From an uncultured Eubacteriales bacterium (GTDB lineage Bacteria; Bacillota; Clostridia; UBA1381): a DNA stretch of 25,974 nucleotides. Of the stretch, positions 14,722 through 22,847 are shown one piece after another. Positions within the stretch are counted from its first letter, which is position 1. Each line of letters starts with the position of its first letter. The position numbers and the translations under genes were made by a program. Where the stretch lies: the NCBI GenBank assembly GCA_905199755.1, contig CAJKHT010000040.1, forward strand, positions 1-25,974. The letters are read 5' to 3'. The notes under the pieces are model-generated. The model was given only the letters and a program-made list of their open reading frames with translations. It did no database searches and was not told the origin of the DNA.

Positions 14722-16377
14722 ATGATGAATTATACCGATAAATACGAGCTTTGGCTAAATCGTGCCGATGAAAAAACGGTGTGTGAGCTGAAGAAGATGA
14801 ATGATAATGAAATAACGGAATGTTTTTACCGTGACCTGGAATTCGGAACGGGCGGTTTAAGAGGAATTATGGCTCCCGGTACAAACAGAATGAATATTTA
14901 TACAGTGCGCAGGGCAACACAGGGACTGGCAAACGAAATTCTTTTGGGCGGCGGTGACGCTGCAAAAAAAGGTGTTGTTATTGCGTTCGATTCGCGCAAT
15001 AATTCAAGCGAATTTGCGCACGAGGCGGCAAATGTGCTGTCGGCAAACGGGATAAATACGTATATTTTCGATTCGCTGCGCCCGACACCGGAGCTGTCGT
15101 TTGCGGTGCGGCATCTCGGCTGTGCGAGAGGTATAGTCATAACCGCAAGCCATAACCCCAAGGAATATAACGGATATAAGGTCTACGGCTCGGACGGCGG
15201 ACAAATTCCGCCGCAGACCGCGGATAAGATAATAAAATATATTGATGAAACAGATATTTTCGACGGTGTGAAAACGACAGACAAGCCGGAATACAAGGTA
15301 ATCGGAAGAGAGGTTGATGAGGCATATATAAGCGCTGTTTTAAAGCAGTCGATGAATGTGAAAATTCCCGAAAACATGAAAATTGTCTACACTCCGCTGC
15401 ACGGCTCGGGCAATAAGCTTGTAAGAGAGGTGCTTGCGAAAATCGGGATAAAGAACGTGTTTGTCGTGCCGGAGCAGGAGCTTCCCGACGGAAACTTCCC
15501 CACCGTAAAATCACCGAACCCCGAAAATATGGAGGCATTTGACATCGCCATAGAATATGCGAAAAAGCAGAATGCCGACCTCGTTTTCGGAACTGACCCC
15601 GACAGCGACCGCATAGGCATAGCGGTAAGGGATAATACGGGAAAATACGTAACGTTCAACGGAAATCAGACGGGCGCGCTCCTGTGCGAATTTATACTTA
15701 AGAAAATGTCGGAAAACGGCGGTATACCCGAGGGCGGTACGATAATCAAAACCATAGTGACAACGGAGCTTGCACGTAAAATTGCGGATGAATACGGTGC
15801 GGAGCTTTGCGACGTTCTGACGGGATTTAAGTTTATAGGCGAAAAAATCAAGGAATTTGAGGACGGCGGCAATAAAAAGAAGTACATTTTCGGCTTTGAG
15901 GAAAGCTACGGATATTTAAAGGGTACGTATGCGCGCGATAAGGACGCGGTTGTTGCCGCAATGCTCATATGCGAAATGGCGGCGGAGCTTTCATCGAACG
16001 GCATGAGCGTTTATGACGGACTCACGGTGCTTTACGAAAAGTACGGCTATACGGAAGAAAAGCTTAAAACGGTCACTCTTTCGGGACGTGAGGGGACGGA
16101 AAAAATCAGTGCCATAATGGACAAGCTTCGTAAAAATCCGCCGTCCGAGATAGCCGGCAGACGTGTTACGGAAATAAAGGACTATATTTCGGGCATAGAC
16201 GGTATGCCGAAATCAAATGTGCTTAAATTCTTCTTTGAAAACGGCTGGATGGCGGCGCGTCCGTCGGGTACGGAGCCGAAAATAAAATTCTATGCAGGCA
16301 TAAGCGGAGATAAGGAAGACGTTAAAAAATGCATTGCGGAATTTGAAAAATATACGGAAAAGCTTGCGGATATTTAA
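14722..16377 (+). CDS. Phosphoglucomutase/phosphomannomutase-family enzyme
   Basis: A 551-residue alpha-D-phosphohexomutase that interconverts hexose 1- and 6-phosphates through a phosphoserine. The FGTGGLRGIM start motif is at 41-50, the phosphoserine loop TASHNP at 141-146 (Ser143), the Mg2+ loop DPDSDR at 292-297, the sugar-binding GFEESYG at 391-397 and the phosphate-binding RPSGTEPK at 513-520. Length and motifs fit the PgcA-type phosphoglucomutase of Firmicutes, which supplies glucose 1-phosphate for UDP-glucose, wall polymers and glycolipids. The ATG at 14722 has AAAGGA eight bases upstream; ATG at 14725 is an alternative. The M14 peptidase-like gene begins 21 bp after its stop, so the two are probably co-transcribed. 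Confidence 0.95.
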   Translation: MMNYTDKYELWLNRADEKTVCELKKMNDNEITECFYRDLEFGTGGLRGIMAPGTNRMNIYTVRRATQGLANEILLGGGDAAKKGVVIAFDSRNNSSEFAHEAANVLSANGINTYIFDSLRPTPELSFAVRHLGCARGIVITASHNPKEYNGYKVYGSDGGQIPPQTADKIIKYIDETDIFDGVKTTDKPEYKVIGREVDEAYISAVLKQSMNVKIPENMKIVYTPLHGSGNKLVREVLAKIGIKNVFVVPEQELPDGNFPTVKSPNPENMEAFDIAIEYAKKQNADLVFGTDPDSDRIGIAVRDNTGKYVTFNGNQTGALLCEFILKKMSENGGIPEGGTIIKTIVTTELARKIADEYGAELCDVLTGFKFIGEKIKEFEDGGNKKKYIFGFEESYGYLKGTYARDKDAVVAAMLICEMAAELSSNGMSVYDGLTVLYEKYGYTEEKLKTVTLSGREGTEKISAIMDKLRKNPPSEIAGRRVTEIKDYISGIDGMPKSNVLKFFFENGWMAARPSGTEPKIKFYAGISGDKEDVKKCIAEFEKYTEKLADI

Positions 16378-16398
16378 AAAAGGAGAATGATTTACATT

Positions 16399-17931
16399 AT
16401 GAAAAAAGCAGCGGCAATACTTCTGGCGCTCATGCTGTCGTCTGTTTCCGTTTCGGCGGACTATGAGTTTTATGCCGACGGTACATCGGTATACATTGAA
16501 AATACGGACGAAAAAAATCTCGATTCCGAAACGGAACCCGATGCTTCCTCCGAAACGGAAGCACCGGAGGAGCTGCCCGAAAATACTCCCGAGCCGGAAA
16601 AGACGAGGGAAAAGTATCTTGTATATGCGGTCGGCTCGGAGCTTATGTGTATGGACGGCGAAATCACAAATATGCATGAGCGTCCGTTCGTGTATGACGA
16701 GGTATCGTATGTGCCGTTCAGAAATGCGGTCGAAAAGCTCGGCGGAACAATAGATTATATTCACGAAACACGTTCGGTAAACGCGGTATTGGGCGATAAA
16801 ACGTATTCGGTATCGCTCGACGGCGGCGAGGTAAAAGTGATAAACGATGTATCGTTTATTCCCGTGCGCAGATTGTGCGAGTCGCTCGGTGCGGCGGTAA
16901 GCTGGTATGCCGGAATGATAGGCGTAAGTCTCGGCGAACCCGTCAGCGAGCAGGAGGCGGAAAGCTACAGACAGCCGCTCGGCTTTTCGGGATATACCGA
17001 TTTGTTTCTCTATCCGCGAAACGTTGTTGAGCCGAGATGCGTTTATACATATGAGTATATGAATGCCGACCTTGCGCTGCTTGCGAGAATTTATCCCGAT
17101 TTGTTTAAGGTCTACAGCATAGGCACAACAACAGAGGGACGAGACATGATTGCGTTCGATTTCGGCAAGGGAAGTACGCGGATTGTGCTTTGCGGAGCAA
17201 TGCATGCGCGTGAATACATAGCATCAACCTTTCTGATGTATCTTGCCGATACGTATGCTCTGGGCTATGCCGCCGATGCACAGCGTGACGGCTACAGCTT
17301 CCGTGAGCTTTTAAACAGTGTCACATTTACGATAGTGCCGATGGTAAATCCCGACGGAATAAATCTTGTTCAGAACGGCTATGACAGCACAAAAAATCCC
17401 GATGCTGTGAAAAGTATGCAGACAGATCAGTACGGCTGCCGCGGCTGGAAAGCGACGGTAAACGGTGTGGATTTGAACAATAATTTCGATTTTATGTGGC
17501 GGCAGAAGGGCGGCAAGCCGGCATCGGCAGGCTACGGAGGCCCGTATGCGGCGAGCGAGCCGGAAACGCGCGCAATGCAAAATTTGATAAACGATACGGA
17601 TTTCAAGCTGTTTGCGTCTTTCCATTCACAGGGACAGGTAGTGTACTGGATGGATCCGAACTGCGACCAGACGCTTGCAAATAAATTCAGTCCGTATGTG
17701 GACAGGATATGCAATGAGATAGGCTTTGAGAAAATGCCGTCTGACGGTACCTACGGCGTCAGTGGCTACATGACCGATTACATACGCTACTATAAAAGGG
17801 CAATGGCTCTCACAATCGAGCTTTGCCAATACACGAGCGACTATCCGTACCCCGAAAACAGGTTTGATGATGCCGCATATCCCGTAAGAAATATCGGTTT
17901 CATTCTGGGCGAGGTGGCAAAACAGCTATAA
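16399..17931 (+). CDS. Secreted M14-family carboxypeptidase-like protein with N-terminal PF07833-type domain
   Basis: A 510-residue exported protein. The signal peptide is at 1-20 (to VSVSA). An acidic Ser/Glu/Pro linker covers about 36-70, and a copper-amine-oxidase-N-like beta domain about 73-180. The M14 zinc peptidase domain covers about 215-500: HAREY supplies zinc ligands His269 and Glu272, HSQG supplies His409, and the catalytic Glu474 is in LTIEL. The closest functional group is gamma-D-glutamyl-diamino-acid peptidases acting on peptidoglycan stems. At 358-364 the usual DLNRNF-type motif reads DLNNNFD, so the substrate-carboxylate Arg is missing. I prefer the ATG at 16399 at the signal peptide; an ATG at 16387 is one base from AGGAG. 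A terminator follows at 17949. Confidence 0.9.
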   Translation: MKKAAAILLALMLSSVSVSADYEFYADGTSVYIENTDEKNLDSETEPDASSETEAPEELPENTPEPEKTREKYLVYAVGSELMCMDGEITNMHERPFVYDEVSYVPFRNAVEKLGGTIDYIHETRSVNAVLGDKTYSVSLDGGEVKVINDVSFIPVRRLCESLGAAVSWYAGMIGVSLGEPVSEQEAESYRQPLGFSGYTDLFLYPRNVVEPRCVYTYEYMNADLALLARIYPDLFKVYSIGTTTEGRDMIAFDFGKGSTRIVLCGAMHAREYIASTFLMYLADTYALGYAADAQRDGYSFRELLNSVTFTIVPMVNPDGINLVQNGYDSTKNPDAVKSMQTDQYGCRGWKATVNGVDLNNNFDFMWRQKGGKPASAGYGGPYAASEPETRAMQNLINDTDFKLFASFHSQGQVVYWMDPNCDQTLANKFSPYVDRICNEIGFEKMPSDGTYGVSGYMTDYIRYYKRAMALTIELCQYTSDYPYPENRFDDAAYPVRNIGFILGEVAKQL

Positions 17932-17948
17932 AATATATACATATATGG

Positions 17949-17990
17949 AAAATGCATGTTATAAATTGATAATTTATACACGCATTTTTT
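17949..17990 (+). terminator. Intrinsic terminator after the M14 gene
   Basis: A nested hairpin: AAAATGC (17949-17955) pairs with GCATTTT (17982-17988), and inner TATAAATT pairs with AATTTATA around a GAT loop, with one mismatch and one bulge. It runs into T6 at 17985-17990. Confidence 0.75.
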
Positions 17991-18050
17991 ATGCGATATG
18001 TCAGAATTTTATAGATGTGAATAAAATATGAATTAATTTACATTTTTTCC

Positions 18051-18079
18051 TTGACATAATTTGCAGAATATATTATAAT
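18051..18079 (+). promoter_or_regulatory. Perfect consensus promoter ahead of a headless coding fragment
   Basis: TTGACA at 18051-18056, exactly 17 bp, then TATAAT at 18074-18079, a full sigma-A consensus. What follows is an open frame with no start codon and no ribosome site, so the promoter appears separated from its original gene start. Confidence 0.8.
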
Positions 18080-18080
18080 A

Positions 18081-18310
18081 CAACTATAGAAGAAAACAAG
18101 GCAGTTGTTGTAGTTCGCACAGGTTCGGCTGCAATCAATCGTGTAAAGGCTGAGGGCTACACATTAAAGTCAGAATATGAATGGTATACACCTGTTAAGG
18201 TCGGAAATCACTATGATGTATACATTCAGACACAGCTTCCCGGCGGCGGTTACAAAGACGTTGCAGACTTCAACGTATATGTTGACGGAACTGTTGTAAG
18301 AGCTTTCTAA
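18081..18310 (+). pseudogene. 3' coding remnant lacking a start codon (likely exported or surface protein)
   Basis: From about 18081 one frame is open to the TAA at 18308-18310 and reads TIEENKAVVVVRTGSAAI, then NRVKAEGYTLKSEYEWYTPVK, then a stretch ending in FNVYVDGTVVRAF. There is no ATG, GTG or TTG in frame upstream of usable coding, and no Shine-Dalgarno sequence. The alternation of Val, Tyr and Thr suggests the last beta-sandwich domain of a secreted protein; no family is recognised. Codons such as GCT, GTT, AAG and GGT resemble those of the ribosomal genes here and may reflect a highly expressed gene. The most economical reading is an internal deletion joining a strong promoter to the 3' end of an abundant surface-protein gene. 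A local assembly collapse is an alternative. Confidence 0.6.
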
Positions 18311-18344
18311 TCTAAGCCTTAAATGGCATGGAATAAGAATTATT

Positions 18345-18374
18345 CAGGGAATTTGTATTTATGCAAATTCCCTG
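18345..18374 (+). terminator. Perfect 11-bp hairpin after the headless fragment
   Basis: CAGGGAATTTG pairs perfectly with CAAATTCCCTG across an 8-nt loop, followed by TTATGCTTT. The U-tract is poor, but position just after the stop supports a terminator of the former gene. The rest of 17932-18423 shows no further gene. Confidence 0.6.
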
Positions 18375-18423
18375 TTATGCTTTATGCAAAAAAACGAAAT
18401 TTTTTCTTGTAGGGGACAGATAT

Positions 18424-19680
18424 ATGAAAAAGCTTATTTCAGCCGCATTATTGGCGGCGGCATTATTCGGCTGCACCGCATTTGCCGAGGGTGAAGCGGT
18501 AAGATACTATAATTCATCGGCATACATAAACAATTATCCCATTCGGTGCTACAGTATAAATAATTACTGCGGCATATATGTAAAAGATTTGGTAAACTAC
18601 GGCTTTAACATTAATTACGACGAGAACGCAAAAACCGTTAATATAACGCGAAACAAGGACTGCACGGAAATTTCCGGCATGGGAGAGGTAAAGCTCCCGT
18701 GGCAGAAAAACGGTACGGTATATGCATATGCCGGCAGCAGTGACATAAAAGTGCTTCTTGAGGGGAGCGAAATCCCGTCCTACTGGGTGGACGGCTACAT
18801 GATGATTCTTCTGGACAGCATGTATAATTGCGGCAGAATGTTCTGGGACGGCAATGCCGAGGCGCTGTTTCTCACTCTTCCCGACCTTCCGCGTATTGAA
18901 TACCGTCCGCTTGAAAAAGCAGCGCGGCAGTATACGCGGCATAAGCCGGAAACGTGGGAGCTTGACAAAGCGTGGTACGATAATTTCCCGACCGAGGAAT
19001 GTGACTGGGGCTTTACGCGTGTCGAGGGTGATGAACCCGAGCTTTACAGCTGGCAGAAAAGTATGCTTGAAAAGTTTGACGCGTATTATATAGACCATAG
19101 CCGTCCGCACGCGATATACCTCACGTTTGACGAGGGCTATGAAGCAGGCTGCACTCCGCAGATTTTAGACGTGCTTGAAAAGTACAATGTACCGGCAACG
19201 TTCTTTGTAACGGGCGGCTATCTCGACCAGAGTCCCGATTTGGTGCAGCGCATGATTGACGGCGGATTTACGGTCGGAAATCATACGCAAAATCACAGAA
19301 ACCTCGCAAAGTGCGACACGGGCACCGTCATGAATGAGATAGAGGTACTGTCAAACCGTCTTAAATATGATTTCGGCTATGAAAATTCATTCTATATGCG
19401 TCCGCCCGAGGGAGCGGTAAACGAAAAAGCTCTTGCAATAGCAAAGGATATGGGTTATAATACAATATTGTGGAGCTTCGCTTATTTTGATTACGAGCCG
19501 TCAAAGCAGCACGGCAAAGCTTATGCGTATGACATGATTACGCGTTATATGCATGACGGTGCAATCATGCTGCTGCATGCGGTATCGTCGGATAATGCGG
19601 CGGCGCTGGAGGATGTAATACTTTATGCAAAGGAAAACGGTTACGAATTGAGATCGCTTGATGATTTGTGCAATCCGTAA
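18424..19680 (+). CDS. pdaA: PdaA-like delta-lactam-biosynthetic de-N-acetylase (polysaccharide deacetylase)
   Basis: A 418-residue exported NodB-fold deacetylase. The signal peptide is at 1-21 (Cys17 after LFG is a weak lipobox). A PF07833-like beta region covers about 30-150, and the deacetylase domain about 225-415. Motifs are TFDEG at 234-238 (PdaA-type variant of TFDDG), NHTQNH with His287 and His291, MRPPEG at 325-330, and LLHAVS at 383-388 with the following SLDDL end typical of PdaA. PdaA enzymes remove acetyl from muramic acid in spore-cortex glycan after an amidase has taken off the peptide, allowing muramic delta-lactam to form. The ATG at 18424 follows TAGGGGAC. It leads a three-gene wall operon with gaps of 13 and 27 bp. 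Confidence 0.85.
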   Translation: MKKLISAALLAAALFGCTAFAEGEAVRYYNSSAYINNYPIRCYSINNYCGIYVKDLVNYGFNINYDENAKTVNITRNKDCTEISGMGEVKLPWQKNGTVYAYAGSSDIKVLLEGSEIPSYWVDGYMMILLDSMYNCGRMFWDGNAEALFLTLPDLPRIEYRPLEKAARQYTRHKPETWELDKAWYDNFPTEECDWGFTRVEGDEPELYSWQKSMLEKFDAYYIDHSRPHAIYLTFDEGYEAGCTPQILDVLEKYNVPATFFVTGGYLDQSPDLVQRMIDGGFTVGNHTQNHRNLAKCDTGTVMNEIEVLSNRLKYDFGYENSFYMRPPEGAVNEKALAIAKDMGYNTILWSFAYFDYEPSKQHGKAYAYDMITRYMHDGAIMLLHAVSSDNAAALEDVILYAKENGYELRSLDDLCNP

Positions 19681-19693
19681 AAAGGAGCTGTAA

Positions 19694-20938
19694 ATGAAGA
19701 AAATACTTGCAATACTGATGTGTTCGGTTATGCTTTTCACAGGCACGGGCGTGTCCGCAATCGAGATTTCGTCGGACGCGGCATGCGTGCTGGATTTTAA
19801 GACGGGTGAGTTTTATTATGAGTACAATGCCGATACAATGCTTGCCCCTGCGAGCATGACAAAGCTCATGACGGTATATATGATTTATTCCGCAATGAGT
19901 GAGGGAAAATTAACGGGAGATACCATGATTACCGCCGATGCGGAGGATGAGGTGGCATCGGTCGATCCCGATGCAACAAATGTTTTTCTGCAAAACGGAA
20001 CGGCATACAGTGTAAACGATTTGCTTGATGCAATTCTCGTTCCGTCGGCATGTGCGGCGAGCGCAATGGCAGGAAAATATCTGTGCGGCAGTGAACGGGA
20101 GTTTGCGCGGAAAATGAATGAAACCGCGGCACAGCTGGGCTTAAATGCATATTTTGAAGATGCGTCGGGTTTGTCCGATGCAAACAGAATAACCGCACGG
20201 TCGACCGCATTGCTTGCAAAAATGCTGATTGAAAAATATCCCGATATTCTTACCCATACTTCAAAGCCGTACATAATTTTCGGCACAAAACGCTATAATT
20301 CGACAAATCATATGCTTCCGGGTGACAGCTATGCATATACGGGTGTGGACGGACTTAAAACAGGCACGACAACTCTTGCAGGCTACTGCTTTACGGCAAC
20401 GGCGGAATCGGACGGAATCCGTCTTATTTCGGTGACGATGAAATCGGACACAAGCCGTCTCAGATTTCTCGACAGCACACAGCTGCTTGATTTCGGATTT
20501 AATGCCGCTCATTGGCTCTATGATAATCTCCTTGCCACCGATATGCGCGTGTTTATAAACGGGAACGAGATTCCGGCGTTCAGATATGCCGGACCGGGAA
20601 GTGCGCTGTGTATCATGGCGGAGGATTTAAAGGATTACGGCTTTGACCTGTCGTGGGACGACGGTACGCGTACATTAACGGCGGTATACGGTGAGCAGAG
20701 GGAGGTTTCCCCGATACCTATGGACATGTACAGAGGGTATGTAAAGGATACCGCCCTGTTCCATGTCTACCGTGACAGTAAAATAAATATAAAGCTTAAC
20801 ATGGGCGGAAACGAGTATTCGTTTACAAATACGTTCCCGCTTGACGGATATACCGCCGTTTCTGCGGACGAGCTTGCCGGCATGGCAAAATCGAGTACGT
20901 GGAACGGTAACGAAAGAGCGCTGTATATCGAGCTGTAA
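19694..20938 (+). CDS. D-alanyl-D-alanine carboxypeptidase (DacF-like, S11 family)
   Basis: A 414-residue penicillin-binding protein of family S11, trimming the terminal D-Ala of peptidoglycan stem peptides. The signal peptide is at about 1-22. The catalytic SxxK motif is S54-M-T-K57 in PASMTK, and the KTG motif is K222-T-G-T in GLKTGT. The second motif, normally S-x-N, reads S118-A-C120, so Cys replaces Asn. The C-terminal part from about 283 (MRVFINGNEIPAF onward) is a PF07833-like beta domain in place of the usual PBP5-type C domain. It starts 13 bp after pdaA with AAAGGAG just upstream, so the two are co-transcribed. A role in cortex cross-link control would fit DacF-type enzymes, but that is inference. 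Confidence 0.9.
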   Translation: MKKILAILMCSVMLFTGTGVSAIEISSDAACVLDFKTGEFYYEYNADTMLAPASMTKLMTVYMIYSAMSEGKLTGDTMITADAEDEVASVDPDATNVFLQNGTAYSVNDLLDAILVPSACAASAMAGKYLCGSEREFARKMNETAAQLGLNAYFEDASGLSDANRITARSTALLAKMLIEKYPDILTHTSKPYIIFGTKRYNSTNHMLPGDSYAYTGVDGLKTGTTTLAGYCFTATAESDGIRLISVTMKSDTSRLRFLDSTQLLDFGFNAAHWLYDNLLATDMRVFINGNEIPAFRYAGPGSALCIMAEDLKDYGFDLSWDDGTRTLTAVYGEQREVSPIPMDMYRGYVKDTALFHVYRDSKINIKLNMGGNEYSFTNTFPLDGYTAVSADELAGMAKSSTWNGNERALYIEL

Positions 20939-20965
20939 AATTTTTAATGTAAAAGGCTGATTAAT

Positions 20966-22360
20966 ATGAAAAAGATTATTTTGGCGGCGGCGCTTGCCTT
21001 GGCTGTTTCGGTGCCGTTTGCGGCGCATGCGGAATTTGCGGATATGAGCGGCTGTGACGGGGAAATGCGCACGGCGGTTACACTGCTTACCGAAAACGGC
21101 TATGTAAAGGGCAGATCGGATTCGAAATTTGAGCCGGACGGCATAATCACGCGTGCGGAATTTGCCGCGGTAATGCTGCGCATGATGAATTATATGGGTG
21201 AAGTGCGTCCGTACTATTTAAAGGACGTACCAAAGAAAGCATGGTATTACTATGTTGCAGGCTCCGCTGCGGAAACGGGCATAATGTCGGGCTTTGAGGA
21301 CGGAACATTCCGCGGAGACGAGCCGATAAAAAAGGTTCAGGCGCTTGTTATAATATCGCACATACTGACCGACAAATCGGGCATCACCGCCGCGAACTGC
21401 GAGCTTAATTATGATGATGCATATCCCGAATGGGCAAAGGACAGCATATGCATTGCGGTAAACGGCGGAATAATAGGCAGCGAGGGCAGTCTCGGTGCGG
21501 AAAGCGACCTCACCAGGGGCGAGGCGGCACGTCTTTTTAATAAAATAGAAAATACGGGACTCACTCCGTATACAGGCAGCTATGAAATGAAAAAACCGCC
21601 CGTCACCGTTGTAATTGACGCAGGTCACGGCGCGGATTCGTGGAAACTCAGTGATGATGAGCGCAGAGATGAGGGCTGGCTGTGGAATGAGGATAAAGGT
21701 CAGTGGGGCGAGTGGCGGCACTGGAAGTCGCATACGACATGGCAGGACTGCTGCGGCAGCGGCTGCAGCGGCAGAGCTACGCCGGGCGGCTCGTGCTGGT
21801 ACAGAATGGAAAACGGCGACCGCGGCGATACGGAAACCGTAATAAATATGAATAATGCAAAAAGCGCCGTGGAGTATCTTGAAAAGCTCGGCTATGATGT
21901 AAGGCTTTCGAGGAGCAATAACACTCAAAATCCGTCAATAACAAAAAGACTCATTTACTGCTATCCCAATAATGACATAAGCGCCGTACCCGATGCCGAT
22001 TTGTTTGTCTGTCTTCATTCAAATGCCGGCGGCGGCAGGGGCAGTGCGTATATTGAGCTTTCCGGCACTTATGACCAGGCAGGAATCCCCGGGGATTATG
22101 CATATATAGGAAATACACTGGGAAAATATATTAATGATGAAATTGCGGCGCAGACGTCAATGTCCGTGCACGGCAGCGGGAAAATCGAGGGCGAGCCGCA
22201 GCTTGTGCTGTTCTGTAAATGTCCCGTCCCGATTGCTTATATGGAAATAGGTTTTTTTGATAATTCAAACGATTTGTATATCTTAAATACCGAATATGAC
22301 GAAATAGGCAAAGCAATTGCCGACGGTATAGATAAATACTGCAAAGACGCAGGAATATAA
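20966..22360 (+). CDS. SLH-domain N-acetylmuramoyl-L-alanine amidase (Amidase_3)
   Basis: A 464-residue exported protein with a signal peptide at 1-22 and SLH repeats at about 24-195 (SDSKFEPDG..ITRAEFAA, EDGTFRGDEPI, DLTRGEAARLFNKI). A zinc amidase domain from 212 to the end carries ligands His221 in DAGHG, Glu290 in DTE and His351 in LHSNAG, with catalytic Glu427 in MEIGF. These cleave the muramic acid-L-Ala bond. Between His221 and Glu290 lies an unusual insert of about 60 residues, rich in Trp and charged residues and with four Cys at 262-277. CwlD, the amidase paired with PdaA in cortex formation, belongs to the same family but lacks SLH repeats. It is the last gene of the wall operon; rplU follows from its own promoter. 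Confidence 0.92.
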   Translation: MKKIILAAALALAVSVPFAAHAEFADMSGCDGEMRTAVTLLTENGYVKGRSDSKFEPDGIITRAEFAAVMLRMMNYMGEVRPYYLKDVPKKAWYYYVAGSAAETGIMSGFEDGTFRGDEPIKKVQALVIISHILTDKSGITAANCELNYDDAYPEWAKDSICIAVNGGIIGSEGSLGAESDLTRGEAARLFNKIENTGLTPYTGSYEMKKPPVTVVIDAGHGADSWKLSDDERRDEGWLWNEDKGQWGEWRHWKSHTTWQDCCGSGCSGRATPGGSCWYRMENGDRGDTETVINMNNAKSAVEYLEKLGYDVRLSRSNNTQNPSITKRLIYCYPNNDISAVPDADLFVCLHSNAGGGRGSAYIELSGTYDQAGIPGDYAYIGNTLGKYINDEIAAQTSMSVHGSGKIEGEPQLVLFCKCPVPIAYMEIGFFDNSNDLYILNTEYDEIGKAIADGIDKYCKDAGI

Positions 22361-22383
22361 CTTAAAAAATTTGCAAAAAGTAC

Positions 22384-22412
22384 TTGACATAATATGTGTT
22401 GTTTGCTATAAT
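22384..22412 (+). promoter_or_regulatory. Promoter of the rplU-rpmA-obg operon
   Basis: TTGACA at 22384-22389, 17 bp, then TATAAT at 22407-22412: a perfect consensus located 24 bp after the amidase stop and about 90 bp before rplU. Confidence 0.88.
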
Positions 22413-22418
22413 ATAACG

Positions 22419-22503
22419 GTGACCGCATAGATTGGGTTTCAAACCTGCAAAAGCAGTACCCCTGATAGCGTGTCCTCATAATAATAAGAGGAGGTGTTTT
22501 AAT
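22419..22503 (+). promoter_or_regulatory. Ribosomal protein L21 leader (autoregulatory 5' UTR)
   Basis: The segment between the promoter and rplU has the position and multi-stem layout of the Firmicutes L21 leader. A GGGT..ACCC outer pairing encloses a TGC-AAAA-GCA hairpin, CGC and GCG flank it, and CCTC at 22474-22477 can pair with GAGG of the ribosome site near 22488. Such leaders let L21, or a partner, repress its own operon. The assignment is from position and visible pairing. Confidence 0.7.
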
Positions 22504-22815
22504 ATGTACGCAGTAATCGTAACAGGCGGTAAGCAGTATAAGGTTTCGGAGGGTGATACTCTTTTCATCGAAAAGCTCGATGCCGAGGAGGGCAGCACGG
22601 TAACTTTCGATCAGGTGCTTATGGCCGGCGAGGGTGACGACGTTAAGGTAGGTGCACCCGCAGTTGACGGCGCTTCTGTTGAAGCTAAGGTCGTAAAGAA
22701 CGGTAAGGCTAAGAAAATCTATGTCTTCAAAATGAAGAGAAAGAAGAATGAACGTACCAAAAAAGGTCACAGACAGCCTTATACAAAAGTTGAAATTACA
22801 AAGATAAACGCATAA
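22504..22815 (+). CDS. rplU: 50S ribosomal protein L21
   Basis: 103 residues, normal L21 length, beginning MYAVIVTGGKQYKVSEGDTL, with the conserved YVFKMKRKKNERTKKGHRQPYT C-terminal region (in two parts) that binds 23S rRNA. The ATG at 22504 follows AGAGGAGGTG; upstream in-frame codons belong to the leader. Codon choice (GGT, GCT, AAG, CTC) is biased as expected for high expression. In most Firmicutes a small cysteine protease gene (prp) lies between rplU and rpmA; here only 32 bp separate them. Confidence 0.98.
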   Translation: MYAVIVTGGKQYKVSEGDTLFIEKLDAEEGSTVTFDQVLMAGEGDDVKVGAPAVDGASVEAKVVKNGKAKKIYVFKMKRKKNERTKKGHRQPYTKVEITKINA

Positions 22816-22847
22816 ATTCACGTTTAAAGGATAGCGAGGTGTTTTAA

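Noticed and set aside
16213..17205. Long open frame of 330 codons on the minus strand
   Set aside because: It is antisense to the phosphoglucomutase 3' end and the M14 gene, has no homology-like motifs or ribosome site, and arises from codon bias of the real plus-strand genes.
21218..21928. Open frame of 236 codons on the minus strand
   Set aside because: It is a shadow of the SLH amidase with low-complexity Ala runs; the plus strand has intact catalytic motifs.
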